From: Malus domestica | Lineage: Eukaryota; Streptophyta; Magnoliopsida; Rosales; Rosaceae | Reading direction: 5' to 3' | DNA length: 64,000 nt | NCBI RefSeq assembly: GCF_042453785.1 | Contig: NC_091661.1 | Coordinates: forward strand, 27,023,501-27,087,500 | In this document: one piece after another, positions 47,331 through 55,741 of the stretch | Position numbering within the stretch: the first letter of the stretch is position 1 | Layout of the letters: every line of letters begins with the position of its first letter | Translations under genes and position numbers: made by a program | Notes under the pieces: model-generated | The model's database searches: none | Told to the model about the DNA's origin: nothing | Seen by the model: the letters and a program-made list of their open reading frames with translations, nothing else

Positions 47331-48005
47331 ATGTCTGGTCCCTCCGACCGTCGTTTTGACTTGAACCTTGTTGAAGAGGCAGCCCCGCCTTCTCCAGACA
47401 ACATATGGCGCCCATCCTTCGTCTCTCCTACTGGTCCTCTTACTGTTGGGGATTCCGTGATTAAGAATGATATGATCGCTGCGGTAGTGGCCAGGAACCT
47501 TCTCACTCCCAAAGATAACAGACTACTTTCCAAACGGTCTGATGAGTTGGCTGTTAAGGATTCTCTGGCTCTTAGTGTTCAGTGTGCAGGTTCTGTGTCT
47601 AATATGGCCCAACGCCTATTTGCTCGAACCCGCCAAGTTGAATCATTGGCGACTGAAGTGATGAGTCTCAAACAGGAGATTAGAGGGCTCAAGCATGAGA
47701 ATAAACAGTTGCACCGGCTCGCACATGACTATGCTACAAACATGAAGAGGAAGCTTGACCAGATGAAGGAATCTGATGGTCAGGTTTTACTTGATCATCA
47801 GAGATTTGTGGGTTTGTTCCAAAGGCATTTATTGCCTTCGTCTTTTGGGGCTGTACCGCGTAATGAAGCTTCAAATGATCAACATCTGATGCCTCCTCAT
47901 TCTAGGGTTCTGTCCAGTACTGAGGCTCTGAATGATCCCCCTCCGGTGCCTTCTCTTTCTGGGGCTCTACCGACTGCTGAGACTTCTCTTAAGCAACCTT
48001 TGTGA
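47331..48005 (+). CDS. Coiled-coil protein of a repeat element, 224 aa, function unknown
   Basis: An uninterrupted frame runs from the ATG at 47331 (MSGPSDRRFDLNLVEE). An upstream in-frame TTG at 47325 was not used. Residues 1-50 are acidic/proline-rich. Residues 85-150 form a clear coiled coil with regular hydrophobic spacing (ARTRQVESLATEVMSLKQEI, GLKHENKQLHRLAHDY, MKRKLDQMKES). The C-terminal 60 residues are a proline/serine-rich tail with loosely repeated S-S-x-E-A-x-N-D units, ending LKQPL. There is no signal peptide, membrane segment, zinc finger or known enzyme motif. I believe similar proteins are common in repeat-rich plant genomes, but I cannot name the family. The repeat setting suggests a gag-like or element-specific protein. 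The open frame amid decayed neighbours is notable. Confidence 0.7.
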   Translation: MSGPSDRRFDLNLVEEAAPPSPDNIWRPSFVSPTGPLTVGDSVIKNDMIAAVVARNLLTPKDNRLLSKRSDELAVKDSLALSVQCAGSVSNMAQRLFARTRQVESLATEVMSLKQEIRGLKHENKQLHRLAHDYATNMKRKLDQMKESDGQVLLDHQRFVGLFQRHLLPSSFGAVPRNEASNDQHLMPPHSRVLSSTEALNDPPPVPSLSGALPTAETSLKQPL

Positions 48006-48262
48006 AGGCTCCCTCTTGTTTGTTTATTTTGACTCAAGTATATGTACATATTTGTAACTTATCGGGGATATCAATAAATAAGCTTTCCTTCATTTCAACG
48101 TATTGTGTTAAATACACCAAAGCATTCTTCGCTAAGTTCTTTGAATTTTCTTTTGTTGAAGCTTGTATGTTGAAGCTTTGTGAGTGGAGCATGTAGGTTG
48201 AGGTAGTGTTCCCTTAATTTCCCGAGTGAGGAAAACTTCTCGGTTGGAGACTTGGAAAATCC

Positions 48263-51200
48263 AAGTCACTGAGTGGGATCGGCTATATGAATCTTAGAAC
48301 GCCATTGTGTTCTGTCATGTGTCATGTCCTCCGTTAGATCCAAGTACTCTAAGTCTTTTCTTAGGGTCTCTTCCAAAGTTTTCCTAGGTCTTCCTCTACC
48401 CCTTCGGCCCTGAACCTCTGTCCCATAGTCGCATCTTCTAATCGGAGCGTCAGTAGGCCTTCTTTGCACATGTCCAAACCACCGTAATCGATTTTCTCTC
48501 ATCTTTCCTTCAATTTCGGCTACTCCTACTTTACCCCGGATATCCTCATTCCTAATATTATCCTTTCTCGTGTGCCCACACATCCAACGAAGCATCCTCA
48601 TCTCCGCTACACCCATTTTGTGTACGTGTTGATGCTTCACCGCCCAACATTCTGTGCCATACAGCATCGCCGGCCTTATTGCCGTCCTATAAAATTTTCC
48701 CTTGAGCTTCAGTGGCATACGGCGGTCACACAACACGCCGGATGCACTCTTCCACTTCATCCATCCATCTTGTATTCTATGGTTGAGATCTCCATCTAAT
48801 TCTCCGTTCTTTTGCAAGATAGATCCTAGGTAACGAAAACGATCGCTCTTTGGTATTTCTTGATCTCCGATCCTCACCCCTAACTCGTTTTGCCCTCCAT
48901 TTGCACTGAACTTGCACTCCATATATTCTGTCTTTGATCGGCTTAGGCGAAGACCTTTAGATTCCAACACTTCTCTCCAAAGGTTAAGCTTTGCATTTAC
49001 CCCTTCCTGAGTTTCATCTATTAACACTATATCGTCTGCGAAAAGCATACACCAAGGAATATCATCTTGAATATGTCATGTTAACTCATCCATTACCAAC
49101 GCAAAAAGGTAAAGACTTAAGGATGAGCCTTGATGTAATCCTACAGTTATGGGAAAGCTTTCGGTTTGTCCTTCATGAGTTCTTACGGCAGTCTTTGCTC
49201 ATTCATAGATATCCTGTATAGCTTGGATATATGCTACTCGTACTCCTTTCTTCTCTAAAATCCTCCAAAGAATGTCTCTTGGGACCCTATCATACGCTTT
49301 TTCCAAATCTATAAAGACCATGTGTAAATCCTTTTTCCCATCTCTATATCTTTCCATCAATCTTCGTAAGAGATAGATTGCCTCCATGGTTGAGCGCCCT
49401 AGCATGAACCCGAATTGGTTGTCCGAAACCCGTGTCTCTTGCCTCAATCTATGCTCAATGACTCTCTCCCAGAGCTTCATTGTATGACTCATTAGCTTAA
49501 TACCCCTATAGTTCATGCAATTTTGTACATCGCCCTTATTCTTGTAGATAGGCACCAAAGTGCTCGTTCGCCACTCATTTGGCATCTTCTTCGTTTTCAA
49601 AATCCTATTGAAAAGGTCAGTGAGCCATGTTATACCTGTCTCTCCCAAAACTTTCCACACTTCGATTGGTATATCGTCTGGGCCTACTGCTTTTCTATGC
49701 TTTATCTTCTTCAAAGCTACAACCACTTCTTCCTTCCGGATTCTACGATAAAAAGAGTAGTTTCTACACTTTTCTGAGTTACTCAACTCCCCTAAAGAAG
49801 CACTCCTTTCATGTCCTTCATTGAAAAGATTATGAAAATAACATTTCCATCTGTCTTTAACCGCGTTATCTCTAGCAAGAACCTTTCCATCTTCATCCTT
49901 GATGCACCTCACTTGGTTTAGGTCCCTTGTCTTCTTTTCCCTTGCTCTAGCTAGTTTATAGATATCCAACTCTCCTTCTTTGGTATCTAGTCGCTTATAC
50001 ATATCGTCATAAGCCGCTAACTTAGCTTCTCTCACAACTTTCTTCGCCTCTTGCTTCGCTTTTCTATACCTTTCACCATTTTCATCGGTCCTATCCTTGT
50101 ATAAGGCTTTACAACATTCCTTCTTAGCCTTCACCCTTGTTTGTACCTCCTCATTCCACCACCAAGATTCCTTTTGGTGTGGGGCAAAGCCCTTGGACTC
50201 TCCTAATACCTCTTTTGCTACTTTTCGGATACAACTAGCCATGGAATCCCACATTTGGTTAGCTTCCCCCTCTCTATCCCACACACACTGGGTGATTACT
50301 TTCTCTTTGAAAATGGCTTGTTTTTCTTCTTTTAGATTCCACCATCTAGTCCTTGGGCACTTCCAAGTCTTGTTCTTTTTTCTCACTCTTTTGATATGTA
50401 CATCCATCACCAACAAGCGATGTTGATTAGCCACGCTCTCTCCTGGTATAACTTTGCAATCCTTACAAGTTATACGATCCCCTTTCCTCATTAGAAGAAA
50501 ATCTATTTGTGTTTTTGACGACCCACTCTTGTAGGTGATCACATGTTCTTCTCTCTTCTTAAAGAAGATGTTGGCTAAGAAGAGATCATATGCCATTGCA
50601 AAATCCAAGATAGCTTCCCCATCCTCGTTTCTCTCCCCAAAACCATGGCCATCATGAAAACCTCCATAGTTGCCTGTCTCCCTGCCCACGTGTCCATTTA
50701 AATCTCCTCCTATGAATAACTTCTCCGTCTGAGCAATTCCTTGCACCAAGTCTCCAAGGTCTTCCCAAAATTTCTCCTTCGAACTCGTATCCAACCCTAC
50801 TTGAGGTGCGTACGCACTAATCACATTGATAAGTTCTTGTCCTATTACAATCTTGATTGCCATGATTCTATCTCCTACCCTCTTGACATCTACAACATCT
50901 TGTGTCAAGGTCTTGTCCACGATGATGCCAACACCGTTTCTCGTTCTATTTGTGCCCGAATACCATAGTTTAAACCCTGAGTTTTCTAGATCCTTTGACT
51001 TACGCCCAACCCACTTAGTTTCTTGTAGGCACATAATATTTATCCTTCTCCTCACCATAACTTCTACTACTTCCATAGATTTTCCCGTCAAGGTTCCAAT
51101 ATTCCACATTCCTAAACGCATTTTGCTCTCTTGAACTCTACCCTTCTGTCCTAGCTTCTTCACCCTTCCCCGTCTAATAGGATCAAAATACTTCTTTTGT

Positions 51201-51515
51201 GTGTCCCGTGTAAAGTTGATAGGAGCATATGCTCCCAAACAACTTTGAGTGGAGTCGTTCGAAAAGAAGTTTCTATAGCCCCCTTGCTCATTTAACACTG
51301 CATCCGGGTGCCAATGGAGATACAGCGATCCTTGCTCACTTATCACTGTGCTCGGGCCACACAGTGCGCCACTTACGGGTGACGCCCTAGCTTTAGCGCG
51401 ATTTCGTTCTGGATTCATTTCATAAGGATTCGACGTAATCATGGAGTGCCGACTGTCGACTACCTGACGCCCTCCCCCTCCTCCTTTATCCGGGCTTGGG
51501 ACCGGCAATGTAAGA
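48263..51515 (-). mobile_element. RTE-type LINE, nearly full length
   Basis: On the minus strand it starts near GGTCCCAAGCCCGGATAAAG (51510) and runs through an endonuclease/reverse transcriptase frame to the 3' end at about 48263. There the usual (TTG)n tail is missing and the neighbouring repeat complex begins. A 600-bp relative with the tail lies at 43847-44446. No target duplication was found. Confidence 0.88.
48266..51442 (-). pseudogene. LINE ORF2-like endonuclease-reverse transcriptase with two stops
   Basis: The first in-frame ATG is at 51440-51442 ([11 protein letters not shown]). Domain I is an APE-type endonuclease ([35 protein letters not shown]). Domain II is a reverse transcriptase ([47 protein letters not shown], and FADD as the catalytic box). 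A C-terminal region follows ([19 protein letters not shown]). The whole lies in one frame of about 1059 codons. It is interrupted only by two TGA codons (near 49195-49197 and 49078-49080), both inside the reverse transcriptase, before the FADD box. These make the copy inactive as it stands. Confidence 0.9.
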
Positions 51516-52455
51516 TAAACTTACACGGCGGAGTTCTTTTTAGTTTATTCAATTTAAAAATTAGAAAACTGAAAAATGAAGACAAAATGAGTGCGAAAAT
51601 CATTTTTCTTCTGCACACAAGCTTTAGTTGTTGGTTTGCTTTTGACAGTGGAAGCAAGTGCTTTTGACAATGTTGAAGCAAGTGTTTCTGAGTACGCTTT
51701 GGGAATGCTTTTACGAGAAGTACTTATTGTAAAACATTGTTAGAACCGCAACTAATTTTGTTATTAAAATTCAGGCTTAAACATTAAATGCTTTACAGAT
51801 ATTTGTTAGGAATCTGAGTCGATTCATCCTGCAGAACTTGGTAGGACATAAATTGGTATACAGGCCAGAACCAAAAGTGCGTTGTTCTTCCTCAAGAACT
51901 TGGCAGTACATCACTTGGGACAATCTGAACCGTAAGTGTTTTTTTTTTTTTTTTTTTTTAACAAAAAGTACTTTTATAATCTAGAAAACACAAAAACAAA
52001 TGGGAGCTTTCTAGCCACCCTCAATTTTGTATCAAGATATCCATAATTCTGCCGAACTTTAATGAACTTTTAGTGGATAAATACCGAATAAGACTGGGTT
52101 ATTTCGGAATAGTTTTACAATCCATTCGTTTTGGAAGTGCTTTTAGCTCTTCTAAGGCCATCTCATCCGAAGGGTCCAGAGAGCCAGATGATCGAAAATA
52201 ACCCGTAAACCGTCTCCAACCGAGAGAGGCCAGAGGGCTGTGGAATCTGAGAGAGCCCCACGGAATCGGAGAGAGCTGGAGGGCAATGCTTCTGGAAATT
52301 AAAACATACGACAAGAAGCGACATCGTTTTTGATTCATTGCACAGCAAATTATCAAAACAATCATTGTAAATTGCAACAAACATTAGACGGTTGGATTAT
52401 TAATTAGAAATTAAACACAGCATTTAAAAGTTAAAACCAAATTAAAAAGGGAAAA
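51516..52455. other. Spacer with repeat remains
   Basis: It includes a long T-run (51940-51959) and a block near 52150-52280 resembling the GGCC/GAGCC repeat at 10.8-11.4 kb. The last 100 bases may be the 3' UTR of the leftward 149-aa gene. Confidence 0.4.
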
Positions 52456-52905
52456 TCAAGATTGGGAACGTTCCTTGAGAGCCTGAAAAACCCTAGAGCT
52501 CTTGTAAAATATTTGAGCCCTTCTATGGTAGTCTTTAGGTTCCTTGCCTTCGTCTTCCCCCATGATCGCTTCACGCTCCAAACACTCCAAAAGCTCCACC
52601 ACTCCTCTATCCCCGCACTTCTCGCTCCACATCCCTTCCCTCATCCACTCCTCTTCTTCTTCCGGCCGCAGCTCCGCCTCCAATTCGCTTTCCACCTCGG
52701 ATGAGCAACCCACATCCCCGCACCTCACCGCCACCGCCGGTTTCTTGCGGTCCAAGCTTTGCTGCCTGAAGATCGCCCCATGATTCTGCCAGGTCCTAGG
52801 TCTCAAACCTAAACTGTTGGGAGTTGTAGGGGCCCTGGCTGTGTGTGTGGGGAGGATGGAAGGGCGAAAGTTGTGCGTTTTTGTGCGACAGAGAGGGATC
52901 TCCAT
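52456..52905 (-). CDS. Hypothetical protein, 149 aa, possibly plastid-targeted
   Basis: This single-exon frame runs from the ATG at 52903-52905 to TGA at 52456-52458. The first 60 residues are basic and rich in S/T/P without acidic residues (MEIPLCRTKTHNFRPSILPT), as in a transit peptide. The mature part is strongly acidic (SEVESELEAELRPEEEEEW) and then has VVELLECLEREAIMGEDEGK and YHRRAQIFYKSSRVFQALKE, which look helical. I do not recognise a family with certainty. The leader/acidic/helical layout and the codon pattern suggest a real gene, not a random frame. Upstream, TATATATATAGG at 52952-52963 lies about 50 bases from the ATG on the plus strand and could serve as a TATA box. Confidence 0.65.
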   Translation of the reverse strand: MEIPLCRTKTHNFRPSILPTHTARAPTTPNSLGLRPRTWQNHGAIFRQQSLDRKKPAVAVRCGDVGCSSEVESELEAELRPEEEEEWMREGMWSEKCGDRGVVELLECLEREAIMGEDEGKEPKDYHRRAQIFYKSSRVFQALKERSQS

Positions 52906-53294
52906 TGTCGAACCCTAAATTTCAAGTCAATGGGTTCGTTGGGTTGGGATAGATATATATAGGGGATGGAGGGTGTGAGGTGGCGGTGTTCTTGTTGCTC
53001 CACCTGTCTTGGACACGTGACATGCGGGGAGGCACGTGTTAGATAAAGGTTTCGAGAACCGAGATGATGTTTGCAGAGGGTGTGAGATGTTGAGATGTTT
53101 TTGGATTAGGATTCTCTCTTGAACTAAAGATGAGGATCTTCCTGATCAAGGTCATCGGGTTATTCAAATTTTATTCAACTACTACAAAGATTCTTCTAAA
53201 AGTTATATTAACTTTAATCGTTAGATAAAATTTAAACGGTCCGATGAGCTTGGTTAGGAGGATCCTCATATCCTGAGATCCGATGTTTTTCTTG
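52906..53294. other. Promoter-side flank of the 149-aa gene
   Basis: It contains CACGTG/CACGTGT motifs near 53016 and 53033 that resemble G-boxes. A possible small MITE at about 53130-53270 has mirrored GAGGATCTTCCT and AGGAGGATCCTC ends. No gene. Confidence 0.4.
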
Positions 53295-53513
53295 GACAAG
53301 GATTGTCTGCCCTCCACTTCCGATGCCCTTCCCGTGCCCTCCTGTTTTGTGTGGTCACGGTTAAGCCACGTCAACATTTTATATTGTTTTTTTTATAGAT
53401 ATAATAAGACAAAAATGAATAGTAATATAAAATGTTGACGTGACTTAATTGTGGCCACACAAACAGTAGGACACGAGGAAGGCATCGGAAGTGGAGGGCA
53501 GACAATCCTTGTC
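53295..53513. mobile_element. MITE family A, copy 3, best preserved
   Basis: The ends are inverted for about 60 bases: GACAAGGATTGTCTGCCCTC, CACTTCCGATGCC, then GTTTTGTGTGG on the left, and the mirrored set on the right ending CAATCCTTGTC. The AT-rich centre (ATAATAAGACAAAAATGAAT) is shared with copy 1. Confidence 0.85.
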
Positions 53514-53631
53514 TGTTTTTCTTCATTGTTGACACAAAGAGGCATACTTGTCAAAGTTTCATGGGCCACGTTAGCACTCCAAATCCTTGCCGCTGTGTGT
53601 TGTTTATGACTAATTCAAGGGACTGATGATA

Positions 53632-53818
53632 TGAGGATTTTGGAAATCTTTCAATTACATTTGTTCATTGTATATTGTGGTCAATTTTTGTCAGGTACTT
53701 TTTATATTCAATTTTAAATAAAAAAATTACAATAATTTATGACTGCACAATGTAAAATGAATAAATATGATTAAAGGATCTTTGTGATCCTTACAAAGAG
53801 GATTCGGAGAGATCCTCA
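53632..53818. mobile_element. MITE family B, copy 3
   Basis: Ends GAGGATTTTGGAAATC and AAAGAGGATTC, with inner arms TTGTTCATTGTATATTGTGG and TGCACAATGTAAAATGAATA, follow the layout of the copies at 2042 and 19141, but more diverged. Confidence 0.6.
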
Positions 53819-55064
53819 TTCAATTTAAAGAGAAAATTTTAGTTGTGATGAGAACACGGATAGTACACCACATGTTTTTATGCAAGTGGTGAAAATTTTA
53901 TATAGGGACACGTGGTGTACCATCTCGTGTGACGAGCACACTGAAAAATCTCTCAAATTCAAGGAAACGACTGTTTAATGTTTTATCGGGAATCATTCTA
54001 GAAGTCAAATTATAAAAGAAACGACTCAATGACTAGTAAATAAGAATTTTCAAATTGTCATGACAATGAGTTATAATATTTATTGTGTAATTTATTCAAA
54101 ATGGTGATCCAAATTTACATAATTTTTCATTTTGGTTTTTGTGATTTGGAATTGATAGTGGTGGTTTTGAGTTTGTCTATCATCAATAATTTTGGTCATT
54201 CCGTAAAAATCTCTATTAAGTAAGAATAAGATGACAAAAATACATTCAATTTTTGTCAAATTATTTGAACCATTTTTTATTAAATTGAGTGTATTTTTGT
54301 TATTTTAGTTATTATTTAACATAATTTTTTACGGAATACATGATTGCTGTTTGACAAAGTCAAAAACCATTTATAATGATTTCAAATCTTATGGAACAAA
54401 CTGAGGAGTTATCCCAATTTCAAAAACTAAAAATAAATAAACGAACTCGGATCAACTAGCCCCCTAATTGGTATGATCTTTTTTTTTAGTAAATCAATAT
54501 TTTTACACTAAAAGAAGTGGGAGAGTTCGGCTAGACTACACAATAAACAACCTAATTTGATATGATCCCTTATTTTAGATGTTTGATTACGGTTTTCAGA
54601 ATAAACTAAACACTTATGAATTCTATATGGATTATCAGAATAAAGTTCAAAAGTAAAATGATTCTTGTGTTGATATTTTAGCTAAAGAAAGAAACTCAAT
54701 ACTCAAAAAGAAAGAAACCGATGCTTTGAAGTCTCTCCTACCATAAAAGCAAGGGACTCATCAACGAAGAACCCTAATCAGATAAAATGTCAAGCCTCTT
54801 TTTCCTGCTATTTCTTTGTCCAACTTCCAAGTTTAGAACTTTTTGCTTTGACACTTCAAATTGAACAGAAGCCTGTTTTCTTTACGTTTTGTATGGAAAT
54901 TACTACAAACCATACAATGAGACGGGTCAAACACACCGTTTTGTATTTTCTGATATCTTCCATATTCCGTGTCACAGTTCCCATGAAGAATATGGAGATG
55001 CTGATAAAACCTACCCAATACGACTTCTTCAGTCTTGACAAATCAATTTATTTTTTCGGGATAA

Positions 55065-55224
55065 AAGTTTGGATTAAGTCGTATGGACTAACAATAATTT
55101 AGTTTTGAGCTCGTTAAAAGTTTGGACCAAGTCGTATGGACTAACAATAATAATTTAGTTTTGAGCTCGTTAAAAGTTTGGACCAGGTTGTATGGAACAA
55201 TAATAATTTAGTTTTGAGCTCGTT
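55065..55224. repeat. Tandem repeat, about 56-bp unit, 3 copies
   Basis: AAAGTTTGGA(T/C)(T/C)A(A/G)G(T/G)(C/T)GTATGGA and TAATTTAGTTTTGAGCTCGT recur three times, starting at 55066, 55119 and 55173. Confidence 0.9.
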
Positions 55225-55484
55225 GTATGAGGGACAAACTAGGACTTCGGTAGCAATAGACCTAGGCAGTGTTTAAAGTATAGGTACTGGTAGAAATATC
55301 AATACGCAAGTTTGTAAAAATATTGATGAATATACCAAGATTGATATCGGTTGTCTTCGATGAAAATAATGAAAATTTGCTAAAAATATGTGAACATTTA
55401 AAATAAAACTTTGGAGAATATCAAATGACAATTTGTCGACATTTAACCGGTATGTCAAAAACATCAACAAATCTGTAGTATTCT

Positions 55485-55740
55485 TTTGGTCTAAGAGTTG
55501 ATTTGCGACTGATACTAGTTGCATGGAAATATCATAAAAATTAAAGAAAAAATATAGAAAAGGGAGGTGAAGTCTTTTATGATATTTCCATGCAACTAGT
55601 ACCAGCCGCAAATCAACTCTTCATCAACAAATCTGTAGTATTCTTTTGGTCTAAGAGTTGATTTGCGGCGGCTACTAGTTGCATGGAAATATCAGAAAAA
55701 TTAAAGGAAAATATAGAAATGAAAGGTGAAGTCTTTTCTT
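55485..55740. repeat. Hairpin repeat (fold-back MITE) and second partial copy
   Basis: TAGTATTCTTTTGGTCTAAG, AGTTGATTTGCG, then ACTAGTTGCATGGAAATATC form the left arm at 55486-55545. The right arm GATATTTCCATGCAACTAGT ... GCAAATCAACTC follows at 55579-55620. A second left arm lies at 55636-55700. Its missing right arm (ACTAGTACCGGCCGCAAATC ... GAATACTACA) lies 2.9 kb away at 58553-58598, so this copy has been split by the block between. Confidence 0.8.
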
Positions 55741-55741
55741 G

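Larger units (their letters stand above)
44447..48262 (+). mobile_element. Unclassified repeat complex with a coiled-coil ORF
   Basis: The region lies between two LINE copies. From left to right it holds a leader-like stretch with repeated GATATGGGATAC(T/A)(C/T)TTGCTTTT units (near 45041, 45200 and 45511). Two stretches look like intron/exon borders (…TCTTGCAGG near 44995 and 45465). Then come three tandem arrays (45880-47190) and one intact 224-codon ORF (47331-48005), with an AATAAA signal at about 48073. No LTR pair, reverse transcriptase or transposase was found. It is most likely a non-autonomous retroelement, but the class is open. Confidence 0.5.
53819..55741. other. AT-rich intergenic region with short repeats
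   Basis: No gene is recognised. It contains the three-unit tandem repeat at 55065-55224 and the hairpin repeat at 55485-55740. Confidence 0.4.

Noticed and set aside
46880..47415. Minus-strand frames up to 164 codons
   Set aside because: They cover the 66-bp array and the antisense of the coiled-coil ORF start; no independent support.
44447..48262. A complete LTR retrotransposon
   Set aside because: No pair of direct LTRs, primer site with clear context, or polymerase could be found, so it is left unclassified.
48572..50426. Plus-strand frames up to 109 codons
   Set aside because: They are antisense shadows of the LINE endonuclease-reverse transcriptase.
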